Source of the DNA: Actinophytocola oryzae
Lineage (GTDB): Bacteria > Actinomycetota > Actinomycetes > Mycobacteriales > Pseudonocardiaceae
Reading direction: 5' to 3'
NCBI RefSeq assembly: GCF_004364325.1
Contig: NZ_SOCP01000005.1
Span: 603,727 to 667,726 of the forward strand
Length of the DNA stretch: 64,000 bases
In this document: positions 28,404-36,875 of the stretch, one piece after another
Layout: the number at the start of each line of letters is the position of its first letter
Position numbering within the stretch: position 1 is the first letter of the stretch
Position numbers and translations under genes: made by a program
Notes under the pieces: model-generated
What the model was told of the DNA's origin: nothing
What the model saw: only the letters and a program-made list of their open reading frames with translations
The model's database searches: none

Positions 28404-29219
28404 ATGCTGTCGTCAGAATGTTCTCTAGCATGGTGGACCGTGACCGGCCCCGACGGCGTACGCCCAACCAGACGCTGCCTCGACGATCTCGATGTAGCAG
28501 TCCCGGACTTGGGCCATCGGCTCGATGAGATCGACAACCCCATCATCGCCGCCGCCCAGGCGGTTCCTGAGCAGCGGGATGCCGGCGGAGCGCAACGAGT
28601 CCTGTCCCTCAGCGACAGAATCTGGTTCAAGGTCAAGACGAGCGATCAACGCGCAATCGCCACGCAGATAACCCGCAACGATCTTCTGGAAAAACATTCT
28701 TGGTGCATTGGCGGATGGTGGGTCGCGGCAGCGGGACACCGTCAGGCCGACAGCCCACAGCGTGACTTCTACGAATCGATCAGGCGTGAGTGCACTGGCA
28801 GAACCGTATCGACCGCTCGCCTCCTTCCGACCACCTGGGACCGAAACCGACTCGATGCGGAGCTGGCGGTTGCGTGGCGAACTGCGATGAAGCGGATGAT
28901 AATCAGGCTCATCTGCACATCTCTCGGGACTGGCCGCGTGGCCGTGGCCCAGTTTCGAACACATCGCGTCAAGGCGCTTGTACGGGCAGACAGTGGCCAT
29001 GAGGCATACCTGGCGATCATCGCCGAAGGCGTTCCGGATTCCCAGATATTCGCACAGCTCCTCGACTGCGTTCCCGGAGTCGCGTCTGACGACTGGCAAC
29101 CCGAGCCGTCTCCCATCGCGGAGATGGAACCACTACCTGGAGAGATCGGCTGGTCGACGCTGTTCCCGTCGGAAGTCGCGAGCAAGATCCTCGCCCTCGG
29201 CAACGAAGGCACTCATTGA
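28404..29219 (+). CDS. Unrecognised protein downstream of RHH gene, candidate toxin
   Basis: Up to 271 residues; the first 15 may not be translated because several GTG codons follow. The sequence reads as a genuine protein (LSLSDRIWFKVKTSDQRAI, GGWWVAAAGHRQADSPQRDFY, SGHEAYLAIIAEGVPDSQ, IGWSTLFPSEVASKIL). No membrane segment or known nuclease motif is seen. Position 19 bp after the RHH gene suggests an operon. A toxin role is only an inference from that position. Confidence 0.6.
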   Translation: MLSSECSLAWWTVTGPDGVRPTRRCLDDLDVAVPDLGHRLDEIDNPIIAAAQAVPEQRDAGGAQRVLSLSDRIWFKVKTSDQRAIATQITRNDLLEKHSWCIGGWWVAAAGHRQADSPQRDFYESIRRECTGRTVSTARLLPTTWDRNRLDAELAVAWRTAMKRMIIRLICTSLGTGRVAVAQFRTHRVKALVRADSGHEAYLAIIAEGVPDSQIFAQLLDCVPGVASDDWQPEPSPIAEMEPLPGEIGWSTLFPSEVASKILALGNEGTH

Positions 29220-29340
29220 GCAATAATTGCCTCGTCAACCGGGCGGCCGGAACGGGACAGCTCAAGGACAAGAACTGGTCAGACGTTCGAAATCGGGTGC
29301 AGGTGCATTAGGTTCGTCGCTTGTGTCGATCGACGAATCC

Positions 29341-30450
29341 ATGTCCACTCAGCTCCCCATTCGCTGCTTCCTGAGCTACGCGCGAGCGGATGACGAGGAA
29401 TACGAGTTCATCCACGCCCTCAAGACGACCCTCGAGCACAACTGTTTCTCCCAGTGTGGGCGCAAACTCGAGGTGTTCCTCGACCGTGAGTCGATTGGCT
29501 GGGGTGACGACTGGCGCGACAGGATCGCCGACAGTCTCAACAACGCCACGGTCTTCATCCCGGTCGTCAGCCTTCAGTTCTTCGCGCGCGAAGCCTGTCG
29601 GGCCGAGTTGCAGGCGTTCCACGCTGCGGCCAAGAACCTCGGCGTCACCGAGCTGCTGCTCCCGCTCGTCGCGTTCGGCAAGGACCGGATCACGAGTGAG
29701 AGCGACGACGCGCTGATCCGCATGGTGGAGAAACTCCAGCACCTCGACATCCAGGACGCCGTTATCTCCGGTCCGAAGACCCGGGAGTGGCGCACGACGA
29801 TGCTCGACATCGCGGCGCGGCTCGTTGCCGCGGTCGAGGGTGCCGAGAAGATCATCCAGGATCGCGGTGCGGCGTCGCTGGTCGACATCGCGCAGAACGG
29901 GAGCGTCTCCTCAGCAGGCGAGGACAACCATCTCGGCCTCTACGAACTCAATCTCCGCGTGCAAGCGGGGATATCGAGTTTCGAGACGTCTGCCAACGAG
30001 GCCGTCGGGAGCCTGGGGAACCTACTGACCGTCTTCCAAGGCAGCACACAACGCTTGAACAACGCGCCCCGCGACGTGACGACCGCTGTGGCCGCGGAGG
30101 TCGCACGGGACATCGAGGAAGTCACCATAAATATTCAGCGTGCCGGCGGTCAGATGGAAACCACCATCAGCGCGGTGGATGCCGACCTGCGCCAGTACCA
30201 CGCGCTCATCATGGAGTTCGGGTCGGATGATATGAAGCAGACCATGAAACGCGATCTCGACGGACTGGAAAAACAGTTCTCCGAGATTCAGAACGTGATG
30301 GACGTGATGGCTGATTTCGTCAAGCAGATCCAGCCTGTGGAGGTGCTGAGCGCCCCGCTGCGCAAGGCGCTGCGTCCGCTCCGGCTCGGGGTGAACTCGA
30401 TCCAGGTCGCGGTGGCGACGATGGAGTCCTGGACCAAGCTCGGACAGTGA
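29341..30450 (+). CDS. TIR-domain protein with long helical C-terminus
   Basis: 369 residues from ATG 29341 (GTG 29323 is an alternative). Residues 5-150 are a TIR domain: IRCFLSYARADDEE, FLDRESIGWGDDW and VVSLQFFAREACRAEL, where Glu89 sits at the catalytic NADase position of bacterial TIR effectors. Residues 165-369 are predicted helical with regular heptad-like spacing (VAAEVARDIEEVTINIQRAGGQMETTISAVDADLRQYHALIMEF) and lack a known sensor domain. TIR proteins of this type deplete NAD in anti-phage defence. No partner gene is obvious apart from the neighbouring RHH pair. Confidence 0.85.
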   Translation: MSTQLPIRCFLSYARADDEEYEFIHALKTTLEHNCFSQCGRKLEVFLDRESIGWGDDWRDRIADSLNNATVFIPVVSLQFFAREACRAELQAFHAAAKNLGVTELLLPLVAFGKDRITSESDDALIRMVEKLQHLDIQDAVISGPKTREWRTTMLDIAARLVAAVEGAEKIIQDRGAASLVDIAQNGSVSSAGEDNHLGLYELNLRVQAGISSFETSANEAVGSLGNLLTVFQGSTQRLNNAPRDVTTAVAAEVARDIEEVTINIQRAGGQMETTISAVDADLRQYHALIMEFGSDDMKQTMKRDLDGLEKQFSEIQNVMDVMADFVKQIQPVEVLSAPLRKALRPLRLGVNSIQVAVATMESWTKLGQ

Positions 30451-30453
30451 CGC

Positions 30454-30945
30454 TCACAGGAATGGGGTCAGCGCCGCTCGCCAGGTCTGGTCCAGGTCCG
30501 CGTCAGGGGGAAACCTGCCTGCCAGCTCCAGGTCCACCAGGCCGTGGGCCAGCGCCCACAACGCCCTGGCCCGGTGCTCGTCACCGCCCGCCGCGGCCAC
30601 TATCGGGGCTGCCGCCGCGGCTTCCACCTCGGGCGGGATGACGTCCCGGCGCAGAGGGCGGCGCGTGGCCAGCTCGTACAGGGCCGGCCGGGCCAGCGCC
30701 CAACGCCGGTAGGCAGCCGTGATCGCCATCAGGTCGGTACCGGCCGAGGACAGCGTCCCGGTCAGGCCACGCAAGGCGCGTTCCTGCAGCCCCGCCTCGA
30801 TGTCCTCCTTGTTGGCGATGTGCTTGTACAGCGACGGCGCCCGAATGCCCATCGCCTCCGCCACGCGGCGCATCGTCAGCGAGTCGGGGCCCTCCCGCTC
30901 CAGCAGCGACTCCGCCACGTCGAGGATCTCCTCCCTGCGGGTCAC
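30454..30945 (-). CDS. TetR-family repressor
   Basis: 163 residues. The HTH is clear (ILDVAESLLEREGPDSLTMRRVAEAMGIRAPSLYKHIANKEDI) and the C-terminal ligand domain belongs to the TetR_C WHG-like type (ALWALAHGLVDLELAGRFPPD). GTG 30945 overlaps the SRPBCC stop (GTGA), so it is cotranslated with it. It probably binds the two 15-bp palindromes upstream of the operon. Confidence 0.9.
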   Translation of the reverse strand: MTRREEILDVAESLLEREGPDSLTMRRVAEAMGIRAPSLYKHIANKEDIEAGLQERALRGLTGTLSSAGTDLMAITAAYRRWALARPALYELATRRPLRRDVIPPEVEAAAAAPIVAAAGGDEHRARALWALAHGLVDLELAGRFPPDADLDQTWRAALTPFL

Positions 30946-31367
30946 GCCACCACCCTCGCGCGCAGTGCCTCGTTCATCCTGCGGAAGCCCTCCTCCGTCC
31001 TGGTCAGCGTCGACGCGAGCAGGGGGACCAGGATGCCCGTGAACGTCTCCGACTGGGTCAGCCGGGTACCACCTTCGAACGGCTCCAGCGTGAACGAGTG
31101 GCGACCGTCGAACACGCCCGGCAGCACCACGCGGCCCAGCCACTCCAGGCGCCGCCCCTTCTCGCACACCGTCACCGTCGGGCGGAACGTCATCGCCTTG
31201 CCGTCCGGGGGCGCGATGCGGGCGACCAGCTTCTCGCCGACCGCGAGCCTGCCGGTCAGGGACTGGATGAACGGGTTCCACGTCGGGAACGCCTCGGTCG
31301 CGGTCAGTTCGGCCCACACGGCCTCGACCGGGGCCTCGATCTCGGTGGTGACGCTGATCCTGCGCAT
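30942..31367 (-). CDS. SRPBCC-domain protein
   Basis: 141 residues of the START/Bet v1-like (SRPBCC) fold: VTTEIEAPVEAVWAELTATEAFPTWNPFI, FTLEPFEGGTRLTQSETFTG, and a C-terminal helix (EEGFRRMNEALRARV). Such proteins bind hydrophobic ligands or help polyketide and lipid handling. It is the first gene of an operon with the TetR gene. The TetR protein may sense the same ligand. Confidence 0.88.
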   Translation of the reverse strand: MRRISVTTEIEAPVEAVWAELTATEAFPTWNPFIQSLTGRLAVGEKLVARIAPPDGKAMTFRPTVTVCEKGRRLEWLGRVVLPGVFDGRHSFTLEPFEGGTRLTQSETFTGILVPLLASTLTRTEEGFRRMNEALRARVVA

Positions 31368-31388
31368 TTCCGGACTCCTTTCGTCGTG

Positions 31389-31428
31389 GCTAACGCTGTT
31401 AGCCCGACTCTAAGCTAACGGCGTTAGC
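31389..31428. promoter_or_regulatory. Twin TetR-type operators
   Basis: Two related 15-bp palindromes, GCTAACGCTGTTAGC (31389-31403) and GCTAACGGCGTTAGC (31414-31428), with starts 25 bp apart, lie 22 bp before the SRPBCC start. This is a textbook TetR operator layout and also faces the divergent phosphatase gene. Confidence 0.8.
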
Positions 31429-31486
31429 CGCGTCAAGGGGGCCTGCCGTCACCCGTGCCGCGCCCGGGACCGGCACAATCCGAGTC

Positions 31487-32098
31487 ATGTCTGGGCACCT
31501 GTACCTGCTTCGCCACGGTGAGACCGAGTGGTCACTCAGCGGGCAGCACACCGGCAGAACCGACATCCCCCTCACGGCCAACGGGGAGCGGCGAGCGGCC
31601 GACGCCGGGCGCATGCTCGCCGGGCTGCGCGGGGACGAGCCGCTGGCGCTCGTCATGTCCTCGCCCCGCAGCCGTGCGACGAGGACGGCCGAGCTGGCGG
31701 GGCTCTCCGTCACCGACGTGACCGAGGACCTCGCCGAGTGGGACTACGGCGAGTGCGAGGGCCTCACCACCCCGCAGATCCGCGAGACCATCCCGGACTG
31801 GACCGTGTGGACGCACCCCTGTCCCGGCGGTGAGACCGCCGAACAGGTCGGCGCACGGGCCCAGCGGGTTCTCGCCCGCGCCAGGAAGGCACTGGCCGAC
31901 GGCGACGTGGTGCTCGTCGGGCACGGGCACTTCGGTCGCGTGCTCGTGGCCACCTGGCTCGAACTACCCCCTACCGAGGGCGTGCGCTTCGCGCTCGACG
32001 CCGCCGCCGTCTCCGAACTGGGCGACGAGCGCGGGGTGCCACAGATCCGTCGGCTGAACGTACCGCCCCTGCCCGAGCGAGGACTCCCCCATGTCTGA
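31487..32098 (+). CDS. Histidine phosphatase family protein
   Basis: 203 residues of the phosphoglycerate-mutase-like superfamily. The catalytic motif LLRHGETEWSLSGQHTGRTDIPLT carries the phospho-acceptor His, and the second His is in VLVGHGHFGRV. The glutamate in EWDYGECEG is also conserved. The substrate is unknown; close relatives include acid phosphatases of sugar phosphates. It overlaps the acetyltransferase gene by 8 bp. Confidence 0.92.
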   Translation: MSGHLYLLRHGETEWSLSGQHTGRTDIPLTANGERRAADAGRMLAGLRGDEPLALVMSSPRSRATRTAELAGLSVTDVTEDLAEWDYGECEGLTTPQIRETIPDWTVWTHPCPGGETAEQVGARAQRVLARARKALADGDVVLVGHGHFGRVLVATWLELPPTEGVRFALDAAAVSELGDERGVPQIRRLNVPPLPERGLPHV

Positions 32099-32564
32099 GA
32101 TCCGCCGCATCCGTCCGTCCGATGTGGACGTCGTGGTCAAGCTGGTCCACGCGCTCGCCGCACACGAGCGGGCGCCCCAGGAGTGCCACCTGACGGCCGA
32201 GTCACTGCACGACGCCCTCTTCCGCTCCTCACCCGCCCTGTTCGGCCACGTGGCCACCGTGGACGACGAGGTCGTCGGCTATGCCCTGTGGTTCCTCAAC
32301 TACTCGACCTGGCGTGGCACGCACGGGATCTACCTCGAGGACCTGTTCGTCCTGCCGGAGCACCGGGGAACGGGCCTGGGCAAGGGTTTGCTCACCGAGC
32401 TGGCCGCGGAGTGCGTGCGGCGCGGGTACTCCCGCCTCGAGTGGATGGTGCTGGAGTGGCTGAAGCCCAGCATCGAGTTCTACGAGTCGATCGGCGCGGT
32501 GCCCCAGGACGAGTGGCGGCTGTTCCGGCTGACCGACGAGCCGTTGCGGCGGCTGGGTTCCTGA
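32091..32564 (+). CDS. GNAT-family acetyltransferase
   Basis: 157 residues. The acetyl-CoA site is LEDLFVLPEHRGTGLGKGLL (R-G-T-G-L-G-K), followed by EWMVLEWLKPSIEFYESIGA. It resembles diamine (spermidine-type) acetyltransferases, but the substrate is not proven. It overlaps the phosphatase gene, so the two are coexpressed, and a strong hairpin follows. Confidence 0.9.
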   Translation: MSEIRRIRPSDVDVVVKLVHALAAHERAPQECHLTAESLHDALFRSSPALFGHVATVDDEVVGYALWFLNYSTWRGTHGIYLEDLFVLPEHRGTGLGKGLLTELAAECVRRGYSRLEWMVLEWLKPSIEFYESIGAVPQDEWRLFRLTDEPLRRLGS

Positions 32565-32566
32565 GC

Positions 32567-32602
32567 GGCAGGGGACGCCGCGAGCCGCGGCGTCCCCCTG
32601 CC
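32567..32602. terminator. Bidirectional terminator between convergent genes
   Basis: A 16-bp stem (GGCAGGGGACGCCGCG with its complement, one bulged C) lies between the acetyltransferase and trypsin stops. Confidence 0.8.
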
Positions 32603-32608
32603 GAAAGG

Positions 32609-33334
32609 TCACACGCCCGCGACGCTCGCGATCCAGTCGCGGTACACCGTGACGTTGCCGTACGCCGTGAAGCTCTGGCGGTCGCTCGTGGACGCGACGC
32701 CGATCTGCACGTAGCTGCCGTCCGGCGCCGTCGCGAACATCGGGCCACCCGAGTCGCCGCCCGCGGTGATGCCGTCGACGCGGTTGGCGCAGACCGCCGT
32801 GCCGCCGATGTAGTCCGAGCAGCTGATCGACGAGACGCTGACGTTCGCGACCTTCAGCAGCTGCGCCTGGCACTCGATCTCCGGGCGGTCCGTGCACGTC
32901 GCGCCCCAGCCGTACACCTGGACGGTGTCGCCGACCGCGACCGCGCCTGGACTGCCGAGTGGCGAGTACGTCGCCGAGACCGCGTGGTCCAGCTCCACCA
33001 GCGCCAGGTCCGCCGACGGATGCGTGTGGATGGACACGCCGGTCGCCGACTCGCCCTGTGTCTGGTCGAGACTGCCGATGTGGAACGTGTAGGTGCCGCT
33101 CCCCGCGACACAGTGTTGCGCGGTGAGGATCCAGGTCGGCGCGATGATGGTCGCGGAGCAGTTCTCCTGGCCGTCGACGAACAGACGCGCTGCCCACGGG
33201 CCGGAAGACGCGTTGCCGCCGTCGATGATCGCCGGGCCGACAGTGCCGCCCGGTTCGTCGGCGCCGGCCTGTGGTGACAGGAACAACGCCAGTGCCACAC
33301 CCGCCAGAGCCGCCCCGACACGACTGAGACGCAT
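32609..33334 (-). CDS. Secreted trypsin-like serine protease
   Basis: 241 residues. A signal peptide (VGAALAGVALALFLSPQAGA) is followed by a short propeptide and the S1 domain beginning near IIDGGNASSGPWAARL. The catalytic triad is His in LTAQHCVAG, Asp in ADLALVELD and Ser in GGDSGGPMF. Cysteines are placed for disulfides. It should be exported by Sec and act outside the cell. ATG 33334 gives the proper signal; 33400 would prepend an unlikely segment. Confidence 0.93.
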   Translation of the reverse strand: MRLSRVGAALAGVALALFLSPQAGADEPGGTVGPAIIDGGNASSGPWAARLFVDGQENCSATIIAPTWILTAQHCVAGSGTYTFHIGSLDQTQGESATGVSIHTHPSADLALVELDHAVSATYSPLGSPGAVAVGDTVQVYGWGATCTDRPEIECQAQLLKVANVSVSSISCSDYIGGTAVCANRVDGITAGGDSGGPMFATAPDGSYVQIGVASTSDRQSFTAYGNVTVYRDWIASVAGV

Positions 33335-33428
33335 TTGATCACCTCGATACCGTGACTGTGAGTCACGGAGCAGGGTTAACAAGGACCTCTTCAGCGTCAC
33401 GCGTTCGTGTGAGATCCACTACCCGCCG

Positions 33429-33821
33429 TTAGTCGGGATCCTCGCGACCCATCACCCAGGTACGTGCGGCGGGGTTGAGCAGCAGATACAGCACGCCGAT
33501 GCAGACGATGGCGATCGGGATGCCGTAGGCCGCCTGGCCGGACGGGACCGTCACGTACCCGGCGATGCCGATCAGGATGAGCTGGACCACCACCGCGGGG
33601 CTTCGCGCACCGCGCCTGCCGAGCACGAGCGCCACCCCGAAGCCGATGACCGCGGCGGCCATCAACGCGAAGAACCCGGCCTCGCCGAAGCGGTCCTTGC
33701 TGGTGAGAGTGCCCGGCGCGAACGCGAGGACGACCGCGAACACGAGCCCGACGAGGCCCTGCAGCCCGATGACGGCCCCGGCGATCCGGACGGTCCTTGG
33801 GGCGTCGGCGTCGAGTCGCAC
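33429..33821 (-). CDS. Small membrane protein of unknown function
   Basis: 130 residues with four predicted membrane helices (AGAVIGLQGLVGLVFAVVLAF, FFALMAAAVIGFGVALVL, VVQLILIGIAGYVTV, IPIAIVCIGVLYLLL). Actinobacterial integral membrane proteins of this size are common and uncharacterised. It is divergent from the lipid kinase with about 60 bp between them. Confidence 0.75.
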   Translation of the reverse strand: MRLDADAPRTVRIAGAVIGLQGLVGLVFAVVLAFAPGTLTSKDRFGEAGFFALMAAAVIGFGVALVLGRRGARSPAVVVQLILIGIAGYVTVPSGQAAYGIPIAIVCIGVLYLLLNPAARTWVMGREDPD

Positions 33822-33879
33822 TGTGTGGCCTTCCCCGCGAGATCCTACGAACGTCCCGAATCGTAGCTACGCTGCCGGT

Positions 33880-34815
33880 GTGCGTGCCGTGCTGGTAGTG
33901 AACCCGAAGGCGACCGCGACCACCGCGGCCGGCCGGGACGTGCTCGCGCACGCACTGGCCAGCGAGGTCAAACTCGACGTCATCGAGACCGACTACCGGG
34001 GCCACGCGATGGCCGCCGCCGCGCAGGCGATGGTGGACGGCGCCGACCTGGTGGTCGCGCACGGTGGCGACGGCACGGTGAACGAGGTCGTCAACGGACT
34101 GCTCGCGAGCGGGCCGAGCAGCTCGGTGCCGATGCTGGGCATCGTGCCGGGCGGGTCGGCGAACGTGTTCGCGCGCTCCCTCGGCGTGCCGCGCGACCCG
34201 GTCGAGGCGACGCACCAACTGCTGCACGCGCTGGAGGACAGACGCAAGCGGCGGGTCGGGCTCGGCCGTGTCGAGCCGGGTGCGCCGGGCGAGGCGCCCC
34301 GCTGGTTCACGTTCAGCGCGGGGGTCGGCTGGGACGCCGACGTCGTGGCCGAGGTGGACCGCAAGCGGGGCAAGAAGGCGAGCCCCGCGCTGTACCTGCG
34401 GGTCGCGCTGACGCAATACCTCAGACCGGCACACGGCGAGCCCCGGCTGACGGTCGAGATCCCCGGTGAGGAACGGGTTTCCGACCTGCGGCTGGTCTTC
34501 GTGTCCAACACCGACCCGTGGACCTACCTCGGCTCGCGGCCGATCCACCTCAACCGCGGCACGGGCTTCGACGGCGGGCTCGGCGTGTTCGCCCTGCACA
34601 GCCTCGCTCTACCGACCGTGGTTCGCCATCTCCGTCAGGCGATCAGTCAAAAGGGTGAGACCAAGGGGCGCAAACTGCTGCGCCGTGACAATGCTCCCGG
34701 ACTGCGCATCACAAGCGAAACTCCCGTCCAAGTGCAATGCGACGGAGATCTGATCGGCTCGCGTACCAGCGTGGAGATTTCGTCGGTCATGCATGCCCTC
34801 ACGGTGGTCGGGTAA
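33880..34815 (+). CDS. Diacylglycerol kinase-like lipid kinase
   Basis: 311 residues from GTG 33880. The nucleotide-binding region has VVNPKATAT, VVAHGGDGTVNEVVNGLL (the GGDGT motif) and GIVPGGSANVFARSLGVP. The C-terminal domain ends VQCDGDLIG, the site of the catalytic-type acidic residues. Enzymes of this family phosphorylate diacylglycerol or related lipids. The place upstream of whiB1 is conserved in many actinobacteria. Confidence 0.92.
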   Translation: MRAVLVVNPKATATTAAGRDVLAHALASEVKLDVIETDYRGHAMAAAAQAMVDGADLVVAHGGDGTVNEVVNGLLASGPSSSVPMLGIVPGGSANVFARSLGVPRDPVEATHQLLHALEDRRKRRVGLGRVEPGAPGEAPRWFTFSAGVGWDADVVAEVDRKRGKKASPALYLRVALTQYLRPAHGEPRLTVEIPGEERVSDLRLVFVSNTDPWTYLGSRPIHLNRGTGFDGGLGVFALHSLALPTVVRHLRQAISQKGETKGRKLLRRDNAPGLRITSETPVQVQCDGDLIGSRTSVEISSVMHALTVVG

Positions 34816-34816
34816 C

Positions 34817-34840
34817 CCCTCCGGACGGTCGCCCGGAGGG
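34817..34840 (+). terminator. Hairpin after lipid kinase gene
   Basis: CCCTCCGG (34817-34824) pairs with CCGGAGGG (34833-34840), two bases after the stop. Confidence 0.65.
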
Positions 34841-34961
34841 CGCCGGGGGTTGCACAGCTGTGACCTAATTGTTGCTCTCCGCAGCGGCAGGCCTCTGACG
34901 TCGAGCTTTCGGGTGAGTTCGTGTACTCGGTGATGAAGGGGTCTTGACATATGGCTGGTTC

Positions 34962-34975
34962 GTGAAAGCATTCAC
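34962..34975. promoter_or_regulatory. CRP-like site upstream of whiB1
   Basis: GTGAAAGCATTCAC followed by A fits the CRP consensus TGTGA-N6-TCACA at all inner positions. It lies 70 bp before whiB1, with a TTGACA -35-like box at 34944. M. tuberculosis whiB1 is known to be controlled by the cAMP receptor protein, so the site is plausible. Confidence 0.6.
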
Positions 34976-35044
34976 AAGCACCCCAAACGACCGGTTGACG
35001 ACTAGAGGCGCACCGGAACGCGCCCAAGCGAGGAGCAAGTAGAA

Positions 35045-35299
35045 ATGGACTGGCGCCACAACGCGGCCTGCCGTGACGAGGACCCGGAGCTGTTCTTCCC
35101 CGTGGGGACCAGCGGTCCTGCCATTCTGCAGGTTGCCCAGGCGAAGGCCGTTTGCCATCGCTGCCCCGTCGCTTCCGACTGCCTGACCTGGGCGCTCCAG
35201 AGCGGTCAGGATGCGGGCGTCTGGGGCGGGATGAGTGAGGACGAGCGGCGTGCGCTCAAGCGTCGCAATGCTCGGGTCCGCACACGCAGCAATATCTGA
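35045..35299 (+). CDS. whiB1: WhiB1 iron-sulfur transcription factor
   Basis: 84 residues almost matching WhiB1 of mycobacteria: MDWRHNAACRDEDPELFFPV, four cluster Cys (Cys9, Cys37, Cys40, Cys46 in CHRCPVASDC), the GVWGGMSEDERR turn and a basic DNA-binding tail (ALKRRNARVRTR). It carries a 4Fe-4S cluster that senses nitric oxide and works with sigma-A. RBS GAGGAG lies upstream. The gene faces the sensor kinase gene. Confidence 0.96.
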   Translation: MDWRHNAACRDEDPELFFPVGTSGPAILQVAQAKAVCHRCPVASDCLTWALQSGQDAGVWGGMSEDERRALKRRNARVRTRSNI

Positions 35300-35321
35300 C
35301 CAGCGAAGCGAAACCCGCCAG

Positions 35322-35351
35322 GGCCCGGTACCACCGCACAGGTGCCGGGCC
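35322..35351. terminator. Terminator behind whiB1
   Basis: An 11-bp stem GGCCCGGTACC with GGTGCCGGGCC (one G-T wobble) between the whiB1 stop and the convergent kinase gene. Confidence 0.8.
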
Positions 35352-35369
35352 TTCGTGCGTCTCGAGTGG

Positions 35370-36860
35370 CTAACGCCGGTGGGACAGCGGAACCCTGAGC
35401 TGGGCTTCCGTGCCGCCCCGCTGCCTGCCGCGCAGCGAAAGGGAACCACGCAGCTCGGACTCCACGAGCGTGCGGACTATCTGTAGCCCCAGGCCGTTCG
35501 AGCGTTCGAGTGAGAACCCCCGTGGCAGGCCCCGGCCGTCGTCGGTGACCGACACGTCCAGCCAGCGGGCCGAGCGTTCGGCCGACACCACCACCTCGCC
35601 GCTCGCCCCGGGCGGATAGGCGTGTTCCACGGCGTTCTGGACCAGCTCCGTGAGGACCATGACCAGCGGGGTGGCCACCTCCGCCGCCACGACCCCGAAC
35701 TGGCCCGTGCGGCGGACCCGCACGTGGTTCTCCGCGACCGCCACGTCGCCGACCACCGGGATCACCTTGTCCACCAAGGAGTTCAGGTCCACCCGCTCGT
35801 CGACCGACGTCGAGAGCGCCTCGTGGACCGCCGCGATCGCCGCGACCCGGCGGACCGACTCGCCAAGAGCGGCCCTGGCCTCCTCGCTCGCCGTGCGGCG
35901 GGACTGCAGGCGCAGCAACGCGGCCACCGTCTGCAGGTTGTTCTTCACCCGGTGATGGATCTCGCGGATCGTCGCGTCCTTCGACATCAACGCACGGTCC
36001 CGGCGCCGGACCTCCGTGACGTCACGGACGAGCACCAGCGCACCCGCCGCCTTGCCGCCCGGACGCAGTGGCAGGGCACGGAACAACACCGCCGCGCCAC
36101 GACCGGACTCCGCCTCCGCCCGCATCGACGGCTGGCCGTCGAGGGCCGCCAGGATGCGCTGCGCTATCTCCGTCGCGTCGAACGGATCCGCGATCAGGCC
36201 CCGGGTCAGCGGTGCCAGGCGCACGCCGATCAGCTCCGAGGGGTGACCCATGCGGTGGTAGGCCGACTGTGCGTTCGGGGACGCGAACACGACCGCGCCC
36301 GTCGGGTCCAGGCGGATCAGGCCGTCACCGACCCGGGGGGACGTGTGCACGTCCGGCGCCGGTTCGGAGGTCGGGAAGCTGCCGTCCGCGATCATCTGGC
36401 ACAGGTCGGCCGCGATGCCCAGGTACGCGATCTCCAGTGACGACGGCACCCTCGGCACCGCGAGGTCGGTCTCCCGAGACAGGACCGCGATCACCCGGTC
36501 GTCGTAGGTCACCGGGATGGTCTCGCGTCGGACGGGTACGCCCAGGTACCAGGACGGGTCCTCCTCGCGGCACACCCGGCCTTCCGTCATGGCCCTGCGT
36601 AGCTGCGGGTGGTCGGCGACACCCACGCGGGTGCCGACGACGTCCTCCGGGTGGGCGGTGGGTGCCGTGGTGGCACGCGCCTGCGCGACGCACAGGTAGT
36701 CGTCCAGCGCGGGGCCCTCGCCGACGGGCACCCACATCAGCAGGTCCGCGAACGACAGGTCCGAGAGCAGCTGCCACTCGGCCACGACCATCTGCAGGTG
36801 ATCGACCTCGCCACCGGAGAGCTTCGTGTGCTCGGCGAGTAGGTCCGAGAGCGTCGACAA
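35370..36860 (-). CDS. PdtaS-like soluble sensor histidine kinase
   Basis: 496 residues, no membrane segment. A GAF-like domain (residues 1-150), a PAS-like domain (170-290), then the HisKA_2 helix with phospho-acceptor His in EIHHRVKNNLQTVAALLRLQSRR and the HATPase domain (LTELVQNAVEHAYP, VTDDGRGLP, GLGLQIVRTLV). This is the architecture and neighbourhood of PdtaS (Rv3220c), which signals to an RNA-binding ANTAR regulator, PdtaR, not present here. It is convergent with whiB1. Confidence 0.92.
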   Translation of the reverse strand: MSTLSDLLAEHTKLSGGEVDHLQMVVAEWQLLSDLSFADLLMWVPVGEGPALDDYLCVAQARATTAPTAHPEDVVGTRVGVADHPQLRRAMTEGRVCREEDPSWYLGVPVRRETIPVTYDDRVIAVLSRETDLAVPRVPSSLEIAYLGIAADLCQMIADGSFPTSEPAPDVHTSPRVGDGLIRLDPTGAVVFASPNAQSAYHRMGHPSELIGVRLAPLTRGLIADPFDATEIAQRILAALDGQPSMRAEAESGRGAAVLFRALPLRPGGKAAGALVLVRDVTEVRRRDRALMSKDATIREIHHRVKNNLQTVAALLRLQSRRTASEEARAALGESVRRVAAIAAVHEALSTSVDERVDLNSLVDKVIPVVGDVAVAENHVRVRRTGQFGVVAAEVATPLVMVLTELVQNAVEHAYPPGASGEVVVSAERSARWLDVSVTDDGRGLPRGFSLERSNGLGLQIVRTLVESELRGSLSLRGRQRGGTEAQLRVPLSHRR

Positions 36861-36875
36861 GGCGCTAGTCCACCG

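Noticed and set aside
28425..29099. 224-residue minus-strand frame
   Set aside because: The plus-strand frame has more protein-like composition and follows the RHH gene in the same direction.
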